From: Neobacillus ginsengisoli
Lineage (GTDB): Bacteria; Bacillota; Bacilli; Bacillales_B; DSM-18226
NCBI RefSeq assembly: GCF_030813055.1
Contig: NZ_JAUSTW010000004.1
Span: 372,001-436,000 of the forward strand
DNA: 64,000 nt
Direction: 5' to 3'
The stretch's first letter is position 1. Each line of letters starts with the position of its first letter. Positions 42,890-51,891 of the stretch are shown one piece after another. The translations under genes and the position numbers were made by a program. The notes beneath the pieces were generated by a model that saw only the letters and a list, made by a program, of their open reading frames with translations, ran no database searches and was not told the DNA's origin.

Positions 42890-43612
42890 CTATGCTCTTT
42901 TTCGAACAACATTAAATTCAAACTTATCACTCAAATAATAGCTGTCCGAATAAAGAACCGGCACGCCTACAGTAGAATAGTGAATTTGTTTAAGTAACAG
43001 AAGAGCACTTTTTTCATTCAAATCAAGTTTCTTTTCTGTTTTCTCGTCGCTTATGACGGCTTTAAGAGTACAGATCGAAAAAGACACCTTGTAATCGAAC
43101 TTCTCTAAAAATTCCAATAAGGATTCATGGTACGTTTCTTTGTATTCAAACTCCATGCCGCTTTGATAAGGAATATAATCTTCTACATAAACAACAGCTT
43201 CCCCATCAGCTGTACGAACACGCTCGATATAAAATACATCTTTATTGTCTTCAATCAAGAGTTGAGCTTTCACATCTTCTGGAATTTCTATCACTTTAGA
43301 CACAACATTTTTTGTCCCTGGGATATAACCATGAGCCTTAATAATGTTGGTTGAACTTTCCAAGGTGGTGATAGCCGTTTTCAAACTTTTCTTAGAACCG
43401 ATTACAAAATTCCCCACTCCATGCCGGCTTAGTAATACACCTTCCTGTTCCAGTGTCCTAATAGCTTCCCTAACTGTATTTCTGCTCACACCCAGCTGCT
43501 CAGATAGCTTTTGTTCTGATGGAATTTTCTGCATTGGTTCAAATTCGTTATTGATTAATTCATAAATCTTATCCCTCACCTGAATATATAAACTTCTATG
43601 CTCCAACTTCAC
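42890..43612 (-). CDS. GntR family (HutC/UTRA) transcriptional regulator
   Basis: 240 residues. The N-terminal winged helix-turn-helix (LYIQVRDKIYELINNEF, LSEQLGVSRNTVREAIRTLEQEGV) is followed by a UTRA effector domain (FYIERVRTADGEAVVYVED, SLLEFLEKF, LLLKQIHYSTVGVPVLYSDSYY). UTRA regulators usually repress sugar or metabolite catabolic operons and are released by a phosphorylated or free substrate. First gene of the array; a promoter and palindrome lie 47-98 bases upstream. AGGTGAAG precedes its ATG. Confidence 0.9.
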   Translation of the reverse strand: MKLEHRSLYIQVRDKIYELINNEFEPMQKIPSEQKLSEQLGVSRNTVREAIRTLEQEGVLLSRHGVGNFVIGSKKSLKTAITTLESSTNIIKAHGYIPGTKNVVSKVIEIPEDVKAQLLIEDNKDVFYIERVRTADGEAVVYVEDYIPYQSGMEFEYKETYHESLLEFLEKFDYKVSFSICTLKAVISDEKTEKKLDLNEKSALLLLKQIHYSTVGVPVLYSDSYYLSDKFEFNVVRKRA

Positions 43613-43658
43613 CTGTCAGTTCCCTACCTTCTGTTATTTTTTGGATGAACACCTACGT

Positions 43659-43710
43659 TGGTCGTCCAATGACTTAAGTTGATTTTATCCGGTAGCACTT
43701 AAAATATCAA
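43659..43710 (-). promoter_or_regulatory. Sigma-A promoter and candidate operator of the catabolic array
   Basis: Reading the minus strand: TTGATA (-35, 43705-43710), 17-base spacer, TAAAAT (-10, 43682-43687). Eleven bases further on is TTGGACGACCAA (43659-43670), an inverted repeat matching at 10 of 12 positions, of the TTGG...CCAA kind used by GntR/UTRA repressors. A repressor there would cover the transcription start. It is 47 bases upstream of the GntR start codon. Confidence 0.6.
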
Positions 43711-43898
43711 GAGTTATTTTCATATTTTTTAAAATTTTCTGTTAATGAAATTTGACCACCTAGTTTAAAAAATTCTATGTCCCTTGTTATAAGGACTGCG
43801 TAATATAAAGGAATCTCTTAAACTCTCATATCCTAGCTCGCTCTTAAAATGCCCATAGCAAACTAACACCACTGGTTTGAAGAACAGGCCTGGTACAC

Positions 43899-43936
43899 AA
43901 AAAAACCGACCTCCAGATTTGGAAATCGGTTTTTAA
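43899..43936 (-). terminator. hmp paralogue 2 terminator
   Basis: AAAACCGA...TCGGTTTT stem directly after the stop of the flavohemoprotein gene, T-run on the minus strand. The remaining spacer to the array promoter holds nothing I recognise. Confidence 0.8.
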
Positions 43937-43941
43937 AGCAA

Positions 43942-45156
43942 TTATGCCTCAATGGATGCCTTTGGTCCAAAGAATTCAAAGTGAATGCGTTCTTCATTTA
44001 TTCCTAAATCTTTTAACGAACGGTTGATGGCTCTCATAAATGGAACAGGGCCACAGAAATAGAAATCTGTATCTAGTGTTGTGACATTTTCTTTCAGCCA
44101 TTCGCCTGTAACATAACCTTCAACGTCAAAGTTATTGTTCAGGCGGTCTTCCTCAGTTGGAGAATCATAAAAGAAAAAGGATGTTATATTTTCAAGTGCT
44201 GATAACTCCTCAACTTCTTCTCTTAATGCATGAACATTACCATTTTGAGCCGCATGAATAAAGGTTACCTTTCGTTCAGGCTGAATTTCACCAACTGTTT
44301 TTAACATACTCATCATTGGAGTTAATCCTACACCGCCACTTAAAAGGACAATCGGTGTTTCTTTTTTCGTATCCAGGACAAAATCGCCCGCAGGAGCACT
44401 CACATTAAGAATGTCTCCTTCTTTCACATCATCATGCAAATAATTAGATACCATACCGTCCGGATTAGCGGTCCCTGCTTCACGTTTAACACTAATACGG
44501 TAATAATCCTTCCCTACTGCATCGGATAGGCTGTATTGGCGAATATGTGTATAATGTTCACTTTCAATTTCCAGCTTAATACTAATATACTGACCCGGAA
44601 TAAACTCAGCAATCCCTCTATTATCTACAGGTTTTAAGTAGAAGGATGTTATGACATCACTTTCGACTACCTTTCGATCCACTATAAAGCTGCGGAATCC
44701 ATCCCAGCCGCCTTTTTGGTTAGCTGCTTCTTCATACATTTCGGATTCAACACTGATAAAGGCATCAGCAATTACGCCATAAGCCTGTGCCCATGCATCA
44801 ATAATTTCATCCGTTGCCCCGTCGCCTAATACATCTTTAATCGCAAGTAAAAGATGTTTTCCGACAATCGGATAATGCTCAGGCTTAATACCAAGGCTTC
44901 TATGTTTGTGAGCAATTTGGTTCACTACCGGGAGAATCGCTTCTAAATTATCAATATACATGGCTGCCGCATATACCGTTCCCGCAAGCGCTTTTTGCTG
45001 TCTCCCTTGTTTTTGGTTCGCATGGTTAAAAATATTTAATAATTCAGGATGGTTTCCAAACATTAATTGATAAAAACGTGTTGTAATTTTTTCTCCATGT
45101 TTTTCTAATACCGGTACGGTTGATTTAATAATGTCAATAGTTTTTTGATCTAACAA
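43942..45156 (-). CDS. hmp: Flavohemoprotein (nitric oxide dioxygenase), paralogue 2
   Basis: 404 residues from a TTG start at 45156. GGGAG has good spacing there, and the N-terminus then reads MLDQKTIDIIKSTVPVLEKH, matching B. subtilis Hmp at once. Globin (AHKHRSLGIKPEHYPIVG), FAD (RQYSLSD) and NAD(P) (LLSGGVGLTPMMSML, YFCGPVPFM) regions are complete. A GTG at 45165 is the alternative start. Upstream at 45224-45237 lies a perfect FNR/CRP-type palindrome. The two paralogues share this domain plan; this one lacks the N-terminal extension. It detoxifies nitric oxide aerobically. Confidence 0.93.
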   Translation of the reverse strand: MLDQKTIDIIKSTVPVLEKHGEKITTRFYQLMFGNHPELLNIFNHANQKQGRQQKALAGTVYAAAMYIDNLEAILPVVNQIAHKHRSLGIKPEHYPIVGKHLLLAIKDVLGDGATDEIIDAWAQAYGVIADAFISVESEMYEEAANQKGGWDGFRSFIVDRKVVESDVITSFYLKPVDNRGIAEFIPGQYISIKLEIESEHYTHIRQYSLSDAVGKDYYRISVKREAGTANPDGMVSNYLHDDVKEGDILNVSAPAGDFVLDTKKETPIVLLSGGVGLTPMMSMLKTVGEIQPERKVTFIHAAQNGNVHALREEVEELSALENITSFFFYDSPTEEDRLNNNFDVEGYVTGEWLKENVTTLDTDFYFCGPVPFMRAINRSLKDLGINEERIHFEFFGPKASIEA

Positions 45157-45223
45157 TATAAACACTCCCTATACATTTTCAATCTCTGCATAGTGATTAT
45201 ATGAAAAAACGCATAAAGAGATA

Positions 45224-45237
45224 GTGATTTAAATCAC
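45224..45237. promoter_or_regulatory. FNR/CRP-like palindrome upstream of hmp2
   Basis: GTGATTTAAATCAC, a perfect 14-bp palindrome fitting GTGA-N6-TCAC, 68 bases upstream of the TTG start. Typical of FNR-type sites in Bacillus; identity of the regulator is inferred. Confidence 0.55.
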
Positions 45238-45361
45238 GCTTTCTTTTATTCGTAAAAATCAGAATAATCAGTCAAAATAACGATTTTAACTATGTTAATC
45301 CCTTTATTTCAATAAAGAGTGAAGAACATGAAATAGTATCAGATTTTCATCCGACACTCTT

Positions 45362-46564
45362 TCAGTTAGGCTTTGGCATTATTTTTCCGCTTTCAGCTGT
45401 CAAAATTGATAACCCATAACAAAGGAGCATGAAAAGACAAATGGCACAAACGAGGCCGAGCCAATGAAAATCAATCCAAACAAAGCCGCCTGCCCATCCA
45501 ATTACACTGGAACCCATATAATAAAACAGCAAATAAAGTGATGATGCCGTTGCTTTTCGATTCGTAGGCGCCGCTACTCCTACCCATCCGCTGGCTGTTG
45601 TATGGGCACCGAAAAAGCCAAAAACAAAAACAGTGATTCCCATGATCTTTATCCATATACTTGGAATAAGTGTTAGCAATGCGCCCAACACAAAAATTCC
45701 ACATGACACCCCCATTAACCTTTGGCGGGAATGCTGATCGGCCAACCTTCCAAACATCATCGAACTCCAAGTGCCGATTAGGTTGACAACAAACAAAAAT
45801 CCAAGAACGGTTTGACTCAAGTTATATGGCGGTTCAGTTAATGGGTAACCAATGTAATTAAAAAGCATGATATACGATCCCATAACTAAAAAGCCCATAC
45901 AGTACAAAAGAAATAACCGTTTGCTTTTAAGGCCTGCACCTAATGCTTTCATATACTCAAAAACCGAAATTTTTTCAGATTCGAAATTCCGCGATTGAGG
46001 AAGGTAAAACCAAAAGTATAGACTGCATAAAAAGCAAAGAAACCCTAAGACAAAAAAAGCAACCTGCCATGAAAACAAGTCGGTAAGCGGGCCAATTGCC
46101 ACGCGGCCAACAAATCCACCTACAGCGGTTCCGGCAACATACGCCCCCATTGTTCCGCCGATACTGGCTGGTGAGATTTCTTCGTTTAAATAGGCAATTG
46201 CAATTGCGGGAAAGCCTGATACACTGATTCCTTCAAGTAATCGTATGAATAGAAAAAATCCAAAATTGTGACTAAATGCAGAGATCACGGCAAGAACAGA
46301 TGTAGCGAACAATGAAATTCCCATGATTCTTTTCCGACCGATACGCCTGGATATTAGAGGGATAAATAATAGACTTACAGCGAGGGCAAGTGTAGGTAAC
46401 GATATGGAAGCACTCGCGGTCGCGGGGGATACGTGGTATTGCTTTGAAAAAACATTAATTAATGGCTGGGGTGCGTACAATACCGCAAACGTAACAATGC
46501 TGCCAAGCAGCATGCATGTTAATACACGACGGTAAGCTTTGTCTTTTTTTTCAATATACTCCAT
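45362..46564 (-). CDS. MFS transporter (YnfM/AraJ-like)
   Basis: About 400 residues with twelve hydrophobic segments and the MFS loop motif between segments 2 and 3 (PLISRRIGRKRIMGIS) and its second copy (GRLADQHSRQRLMGVS). It resembles the YnfM family of drug or metabolite exporters. Start 46564 is favoured over 46573 because it leaves AAAGGA at a normal distance. The substrate is unknown. It stands alone between hmp and a GNAT gene. Confidence 0.87.
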   Translation of the reverse strand: MEYIEKKDKAYRRVLTCMLLGSIVTFAVLYAPQPLINVFSKQYHVSPATASASISLPTLALAVSLLFIPLISRRIGRKRIMGISLFATSVLAVISAFSHNFGFFLFIRLLEGISVSGFPAIAIAYLNEEISPASIGGTMGAYVAGTAVGGFVGRVAIGPLTDLFSWQVAFFVLGFLCFLCSLYFWFYLPQSRNFESEKISVFEYMKALGAGLKSKRLFLLYCMGFLVMGSYIMLFNYIGYPLTEPPYNLSQTVLGFLFVVNLIGTWSSMMFGRLADQHSRQRLMGVSCGIFVLGALLTLIPSIWIKIMGITVFVFGFFGAHTTASGWVGVAAPTNRKATASSLYLLFYYMGSSVIGWAGGFVWIDFHWLGLVCAICLFMLLCYGLSILTAESGKIMPKPN

Positions 46565-46638
46565 CTCTCTCATTTCCTTTCGTAAATACTTTAGTACTAT
46601 AAAGAGAGAAAGTCAAAATAATAATACTTTATGTAAAA

Positions 46639-46679
46639 AAGCGAAAACGAGCATTGAAGTTTCCGACGCTCGTTTTTTA
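46639..46679 (-). terminator. Terminator after the GNAT gene
   Basis: AAAACGAGC / GCTCGTTTT stem, T-run on the minus strand. Confidence 0.8.
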
Positions 46680-46689
46680 ATATTAAATA

Positions 46690-47250
46690 TTATTCAATTT
46701 TTGCATAGACACATGTATCTCGTAAACTACTTCCATCGGCAGAAATTCCTTCATTCTTTAGGATTCCTTCCAAGCTGTAGCCTAATTTTTCTGGAATAGC
46801 CCTGCTTTTTGTATTGGCAGTGTCACAGCGAATTTCCACTCGCTTTGCCTTCAGCTCATGAAAGGCAAAATTCGTAATAGCCGTGACCGCTTCGGTAATA
46901 TAGCCTTTTCCGCTGTAGCGGGTATCAATCCAATAGCCAATCTCAAACTTAGGAAGATCCCAGTTAATCCTATGCAAGCCGGACGAAGCAATAAATTCCC
47001 CTGTATCTTTTTTAAAAATATGAAGTCTTAAATCCTCGCGGGTTAAAAACTTTGCATAGGCTTCACGAATAATAGCTTCCGTTTCCTCATTCGTTTGCTC
47101 TTTTTGTGCCCAAGGCATCCATGCCTTCAGTTCCATTACTGATGCCCGCATTGCATCATTTACCGCTTTCCCATCTCCCGGCATCGGCTTACGGATGAGC
47201 AATCTTTCTGTGAAAAATTCATCGGGAAAATCGATTAATATTGGTTTCAT
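46690..47250 (-). CDS. GNAT acetyltransferase, RimJ/RimL-like
   Basis: 186 residues with the RimJ/RimL plan: FFTERLLIRKPMPGDGKAV near the N-terminus, FEIGYWIDTRYSGKGYITEAV with the acetyl-CoA loop SGKGYITEA, VEIRCDTANTKSRAIPEKLG and GYSLEGILKNEGI near the end. These enzymes acetylate ribosomal proteins or small-molecule amines. GGAGGAGG precedes the ATG. It lies between proS and the MFS gene, separated by a terminator on each side. Confidence 0.86.
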   Translation of the reverse strand: MKPILIDFPDEFFTERLLIRKPMPGDGKAVNDAMRASVMELKAWMPWAQKEQTNEETEAIIREAYAKFLTREDLRLHIFKKDTGEFIASSGLHRINWDLPKFEIGYWIDTRYSGKGYITEAVTAITNFAFHELKAKRVEIRCDTANTKSRAIPEKLGYSLEGILKNEGISADGSSLRDTCVYAKIE

Positions 47251-47317
47251 TTTTTAGACCTCCTCCTTCCTAAAAAAATTCGCTTCAATCCTTAGAAATC
47301 CTTTTTTAAAATATAAA

Positions 47318-47346
47318 AGAGACTCTTCCAGAATGGAAGAGCCTCC
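47318..47346 (-). terminator. proS terminator
   Basis: GAGGCTCTTCC / GGAAGAGTCTC stem on the minus strand, followed by TTTT. Confidence 0.8.
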
Positions 47347-47361
47347 TCGGATAAAATATTT

Positions 47362-48792
47362 TTAGTAAGCTTTTGCCCAATAAACCATTTTTTCCGCCTT
47401 TTCACCGCAGCAGACACATTTGTTTGAAATCTGCTCTTGTTCAAATGGGATACAACGGGAGGTTGCCCCTATTTCTTCTTTAATTTTTTCCTCGCAGGAC
47501 AATTCCCCGCACCACATCGCTTTAATAAACCCGCCCTTAGCTTCAAGCGTTTGTTTAAATTCAGCAAATGTTTCGGCAACAGATGTTCTTTCTTCACGAT
47601 GATTACGTGCTTTGTTATATAAATTTGCTTGAATATCATCAAGTAACTCAACAAGCTTGGTCTCAAGCTGATCCACTGGAACAATCACTTTCTCCAGGGT
47701 ATCTCTTCTTACTAATACGACTTGCTTGTTCTCAATATCCTTTGGACCTACCTCGAGGCGGACTGGGATACCTTTCATTTCATACTCATTGAATTTCCAG
47801 CCCGGCTTTTTATCACTGGCATCAATTTCGACACGAGCAACTGATGAAAGAGATTTTTTCAAATCATAGGCAAAATCAAGGACGCCTTCCTTATGTTGGG
47901 CAATTGGGACAATCATCACTTGGGTTGGCGCCGCTTTTGGCGGAATGACAAGACCGCGGTCGTCGCCGTGTACCATGATTAACGCACCGATAATTCTTGT
48001 TGTGAAGCCCCATGATGTTTGATGGACATATTGAAGCTTTCCTTCTTGGTCGGTGTATTGAATTCCAAACGCTTCAGCAAAACCTGTACCAAAGTGGTGG
48101 GAAGTTCCGGATTGTAATGCTTTTCCATCATGCATTAAGCTTTCAATTGTATAAGTAGCTTTAGCACCTGCAAACTTTTCCTTTTCAGTCTTTTGCCCTT
48201 TCACAACCGGGATTGCAAGGATTTCTTCGCAAATGGTCGCATATACATTCAGCATTTTAATGGTTTCCTCAAGGGCATCTTCATCTGTTGCATGTGCAGT
48301 GTGACCTTCCTGCCATAAAAACTCTAAAGTTCTTAAGAATGGACGGGTTGTTTTTTCCCAGCGGACCACATTTGCCCATTGGTTATAAAGCTTTGGTAAA
48401 TCCCGATACGAATGAATAATGTTTTTATAATGCTCGCAAAACAATACTTCAGATGTAGGGCGAACAACTAATCTTTCTGTTAACTCTTCAGAACCGCCGT
48501 GTGTTACCCATGCCACTTCAGGAGCAAACCCTTCAACGTGATCTTTCTCCTTTTGAAGTAAGCTCTCCGGAATGAACAACGGCATATAGACATTTTCATG
48601 CCCCGTCTCTTTAATACGGCGGTCTAGCTCATTTTTTATATTATCCCATAGGGCATATCCATATGGTCGAATAATCATTGAACCGCGAACACTTGAATAA
48701 TCAATTAAGTCTGCTTTTGTTACGACATCTGTATACCACTGAGCGAAATCCTCGTCCATTGCGGTTACATCTTTTACAAATTCCTTTGCCAT
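47362..48792 (-). CDS. proS: Prolyl-tRNA synthetase, archaeal/eukaryal type
   Basis: 476 residues, without the large editing insertion of the common bacterial ProS (about 570 residues). Class II motifs are visible: [27 protein letters not shown], and [14 protein letters not shown], then the anticodon-binding domain ([14 protein letters not shown]) and a C-terminal zinc-like Cys cluster ([16 protein letters not shown]). This corresponds to the second ProRS (ProS2) of some Bacillus. It is preceded by a T-box leader with a proline specifier, so it is induced on proline starvation. Whether it is the only ProRS cannot be told from this window. Confidence 0.93.
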   Translation of the reverse strand: MAKEFVKDVTAMDEDFAQWYTDVVTKADLIDYSSVRGSMIIRPYGYALWDNIKNELDRRIKETGHENVYMPLFIPESLLQKEKDHVEGFAPEVAWVTHGGSEELTERLVVRPTSEVLFCEHYKNIIHSYRDLPKLYNQWANVVRWEKTTRPFLRTLEFLWQEGHTAHATDEDALEETIKMLNVYATICEEILAIPVVKGQKTEKEKFAGAKATYTIESLMHDGKALQSGTSHHFGTGFAEAFGIQYTDQEGKLQYVHQTSWGFTTRIIGALIMVHGDDRGLVIPPKAAPTQVMIVPIAQHKEGVLDFAYDLKKSLSSVARVEIDASDKKPGWKFNEYEMKGIPVRLEVGPKDIENKQVVLVRRDTLEKVIVPVDQLETKLVELLDDIQANLYNKARNHREERTSVAETFAEFKQTLEAKGGFIKAMWCGELSCEEKIKEEIGATSRCIPFEQEQISNKCVCCGEKAEKMVYWAKAY

Positions 48793-48805
48793 TTTGACAC
48801 CTCAT

Positions 48806-49065
48806 TATTTTTTAAAATATAAAAAGGCCCTAATCCCTAAAAAGGGACCAAGGCCTGGCGGTACCACCCTAAATTCATAAAGCAAATGCTTTAGCTCTTT
48901 CCATGATAACGGATTTTATCCGCATGTATCTTCAAAAGATCCGATACAGAACTCAGAGGCAGGTTCAAATGATTATCTTAAGAAACCTTCCACCAAATGG
49001 TTTCCTCTCTTGGTAAGACACATTCATTTTACTAATCCCCGTCATCGTTTCAAATGTGTTTTTTG
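48806..49065 (-). promoter_or_regulatory. T-box riboswitch, proline specifier
   Basis: The minus strand carries the T-box bulge AGGGTGGTACCGCC (48857-48870), a terminator hairpin with TTTTT tail (48820-48855) and upstream stem I with an AGAGAG motif. The likely specifier is CCU in GAACCTGCC (48961-48963), a proline codon. Uncharged tRNA-Pro would stabilise the antiterminator and allow proS transcription. Folding was done by eye. Confidence 0.85.
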
Positions 49066-49226
49066 AAAATTATATATTTCTATAGAATAAAAGTCAATTC
49101 TTACTTTGGCATATTTTTCTTAGCTTAATTCTATATTAAAGAAAAACCACAGTAAATGCAAATTCCCTTTTATTATTGATTGGAATTCGGGTACAATCAT
49201 TTAAAGTATATACTGAGGTGATGTCA

Positions 49227-49361
49227 ATGAAAAATGAGGAAAAGGATGATTTAACTTTAGAGGAGGAAGAAAAAAAAGCTTTGCTTGAGTTAATAAAAAT
49301 GCAAAATGAAGCATTAAAAAGAGTTTATAATAATACGCTTAATAAGGAAAAAGAAGATTAA
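49227..49361 (+). CDS. Small acidic coiled-coil protein (44 aa)
   Basis: 44 residues, MKNEEKDDLTLEEEEKK then a helix ALLELIKMQNEALKRVYNN. Very charged, no membrane segment, one predicted coiled coil. GAGGTG lies six bases upstream of the ATG at 49227, which I prefer to earlier starts. Divergent from proS. No function is known to me; short helical proteins of this sort are frequent in Bacillus. A short hairpin (GACGTT / AACGTC, 49390-49404) follows. Confidence 0.65.
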   Translation: MKNEEKDDLTLEEEEKKALLELIKMQNEALKRVYNNTLNKEKED

Positions 49362-49388
49362 ACCTCCCCTCCTAACAATCACCACTTC

Positions 49389-49412
49389 GGACGTTGCCAA
49401 CGTCTTTTTTAT
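49389..49412 (+). terminator. Terminator after the 44-aa gene
   Basis: GACGTT-GCC-AACGTC stem plus TTTTTT tail. Confidence 0.7.
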
Positions 49413-49565
49413 TGTGCCCGCTTCCATGTTAACTTTTCTGAAACGTTCATAAAAACTACCCAATTCGAAAGCCGGAATGCAGTCTTTACATTTATAATAT
49501 CAATATATTGCTTAGTTATGATGGATCACAACCTATGTTTAAACCATTTTTGAGGAGACAAAAAA

Positions 49566-50456
49566 ATGAATATTTTATCAATTATTTCAATTGCAGTTGT
49601 TGCCTTAATGACTGGAGCCTCCCTTTTCCTTGTTCACAAAGACAAAAACAAATTCTCCCGAATGTCAGGAATGATGGTGGCTATGGCCGTAGCAATGATG
49701 GCAGGTCTTCTTTCGGGATATATAATCGGAGTATCTTCCGGTGATATGTTCCTTTCCTCCGGTCTCAGTTTGATTATTGGCTTTATCATTGGATTCATAG
49801 CAGGACAGCCAATCGGGATTATGGCCATTCTTGATGGTGCCATTGCCGGATTAATGAGCGGCCTTATGGGAGCGATGCTTGGGGTTATGCTCCAAATTGA
49901 AAATCCATCTGTCATGCTGGGAATTTTATTGGGCTTATATGTAATCATTCAGGGTCTGGTAATTTTATTTATCTTTGTAGAAACAAATGAAAAAATCACC
50001 CTTGATACACAGGCCATTTCACCGTTTGCTATTTTATCAGCAGGTGTAGTTCTTGTTACCTTGTTTTTATTTCTGTACAGTAGTGATATCGTCAAAATTC
50101 CCGGGAATACGGCTTCTGCCGAGGCACCAACTGGTCAGAATACAAGTAATCCAAGTACTGTCAAGACTGAAATTGATGTGACAAAGGTGAGTTCTCCAAA
50201 AATTAAGATGGAAGTAACGCAAACTGGATATTCACCCAATGTTATTCGCGTAAAAAAAGGCGTACCTATTGAGTTGCAAATTGAGAATCCACTTGAAAAT
50301 AGCTGTTTATCAACCTTTACCATGCCTGAATTTAACATTAATAACGTCAACTTAAAAGTTGGTACAACAAATTTATCCTTCACTCCTGACAAAACAGGCG
50401 AATACACTTTTAGTTGCGGTATGGGGATGTTTAAAGGAACGGTTATTGTTGAATAA
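49566..50456 (+). CDS. Membrane protein with C-terminal cupredoxin domain
   Basis: 296 residues. About five hydrophobic segments unusually rich in Gly, Met and Ile (GLLSGYIIGV, IIGFIIGFIAGQPIG, GLMSGLMGAMLGVML), then a linker (TASAEAPTGQNTSNPSTV), and a C-terminal cupredoxin fold: YSPNVIRVKKGVPIELQIEN, Cys in NSCLSTF, and YTFSCGMGMFKGTVIVE, where Cys and Met are plausible copper ligands. The domain would face outside. A role in copper binding or delivery is inferred. The two-component genes converge on it but are likely a separate unit. Confidence 0.75.
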   Translation: MNILSIISIAVVALMTGASLFLVHKDKNKFSRMSGMMVAMAVAMMAGLLSGYIIGVSSGDMFLSSGLSLIIGFIIGFIAGQPIGIMAILDGAIAGLMSGLMGAMLGVMLQIENPSVMLGILLGLYVIIQGLVILFIFVETNEKITLDTQAISPFAILSAGVVLVTLFLFLYSSDIVKIPGNTASAEAPTGQNTSNPSTVKTEIDVTKVSSPKIKMEVTQTGYSPNVIRVKKGVPIELQIENPLENSCLSTFTMPEFNINNVNLKVGTTNLSFTPDKTGEYTFSCGMGMFKGTVIVE

Positions 50457-50466
50457 AAAATACATG

Positions 50467-50500
50467 AAGCCCACTGATGATTAATGAAGTGGGCGTTTTG
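50467..50500 (+). terminator. Terminator after the cupredoxin protein gene
   Basis: GCCCAC / GTGGGC stem followed by a T-rich tail, 13 bases after the stop. Confidence 0.7.
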
Positions 50501-50532
50501 TTTTTCCCCTTTAAATAAGGCGAATAATAAAA

Positions 50533-50570
50533 AAATAGCAACCCACTAAATAATGCAGGGTGCTATTTTT
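50533..50570 (-). terminator. Terminator after the histidine kinase gene
   Basis: AAAATAGCAACCC...GGGTGCTATTTT stem; T-run on the minus strand. Confidence 0.75.
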
Positions 50571-50595
50571 ATGAATGGGCTTCCTTAAGATTTTC

Positions 50596-51879
50596 TTAAC
50601 TTTTTTGCGCATGTGGAAAAATAAGTTCAATCATTGTCCCTTTACCCAATGTACTCTCAACTTTTGTTTTCCCATGATGCTTTTCAATAATCCATTTAGC
50701 GATGGACAACCCTAATCCCATGCCTTCAGCTTCAGTCCGGGCCCTATCGCTTTGGTAAAAACGATCAAAGATTTTTGGAATATCCTGTTCAGCAATTCCT
50801 ATTCCATTATCTTTTACCCGAAGGATAATCGAGGAGCTGGTCTTTTGGCAGCAAAGCCAAATTTCGCCGCCTTCCTTCGTATATTTCATCGCATTGTCCA
50901 ATAAAATAACGATTAGCTGATGGATTCTTTCTTTATCGGCCATAAATTTAACCGACTCGGGCGCATCCAAATGAATTGATTTTCCTTGATAGGATACAAT
51001 CTCCTCATAATGCTGGGTTATTTCTTTCAAAAGCTCATCCAGGCGAAATGCCTGTTTCTTCATTTCAATTTGGTCGGAATCTGACCTTGCAAGTGTTAGT
51101 AAATTAGCAACTAATTTCGATAGGCGCCTTGATTCCGTTGAAATCGTGGAAACGTCATGAATCTTATCCTTTATTGTTGCCGATGGGGCCCGAAAAAGTA
51201 AATCGGTTTTTGCTTGGATTACTGCTAATGGGGTTCTTAACTCGTGTGAAGCGTCAGAGACAAACTGCTGCTGCTTTTGCCAGGCTTTTTTGATTGGAAC
51301 AAGGGACCTTCCTGCCAGGAAATACCCCGAAGCTATCGCACAAAGCACGCCAATTCCACAGCCAATTGCCATAATCAATAAGAGTCTGTTCAGCAATTCT
51401 TTTTCCGAATTTACATTCCGAATGACTTGAACGGTAAATTGACCATAACCGGGAATATCTACATGTGTAGCCAAATAGCGAAATGAAAAGTCATTAACAA
51501 CAACATCCTGTAAGGTATCCAATTTTTGGGGACGAATAAGCTTTTCATTCCCATTAAACAGTTCAGATTCCCGATTTTGCTCCCTCAAAAGATTATTCTT
51601 ACTATCCCAAACCAAAGTTAGAATCCGCGGGTCCCGGTGCATAAATCTTAGGCCGGTACCATTATTTATAGGCCCTGGTTTTTGCTGCTGTTCCGACTTT
51701 TGCTGTTGCTGTAGCGGTTGATTTTCAAAATGATTAACGGCATCAAGTAAGGATAGATTAACATCCTTGTATAATTGATTTTGGGTATAAAAATAGATGA
51801 TGCCTCCCAGAATACTTATCAAAATGATAAATACCAATGAATTTAAGACGGTAAGCCGTATATGTGTTTGCCGAAACAT
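50596..51879 (-). CDS. Sensor histidine kinase
   Basis: 427 residues. Two membrane segments (LVFIILISILGGIIYFY; LIMAIGCGIGVLCAIASGYFLAG) flank an outside domain of about 110 residues with a Gln-rich stretch (QPLQQQQKSEQQQKPG). Cytoplasmic part: DHp with SDASHELRTPLAV (phospho-His), ATPase with LLDNAMKYT (N box), KDNGIGI (G1), FYQSDRA and GLGLSIAKWIIEKHHG (G2). It pairs with the response regulator 12 bases upstream. Signal unknown. Confidence 0.92.
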   Translation of the reverse strand: MFRQTHIRLTVLNSLVFIILISILGGIIYFYTQNQLYKDVNLSLLDAVNHFENQPLQQQQKSEQQQKPGPINNGTGLRFMHRDPRILTLVWDSKNNLLREQNRESELFNGNEKLIRPQKLDTLQDVVVNDFSFRYLATHVDIPGYGQFTVQVIRNVNSEKELLNRLLLIMAIGCGIGVLCAIASGYFLAGRSLVPIKKAWQKQQQFVSDASHELRTPLAVIQAKTDLLFRAPSATIKDKIHDVSTISTESRRLSKLVANLLTLARSDSDQIEMKKQAFRLDELLKEITQHYEEIVSYQGKSIHLDAPESVKFMADKERIHQLIVILLDNAMKYTKEGGEIWLCCQKTSSSIILRVKDNGIGIAEQDIPKIFDRFYQSDRARTEAEGMGLGLSIAKWIIEKHHGKTKVESTLGKGTMIELIFPHAQKS

Positions 51880-51891
51880 AAGCTGACCCCT

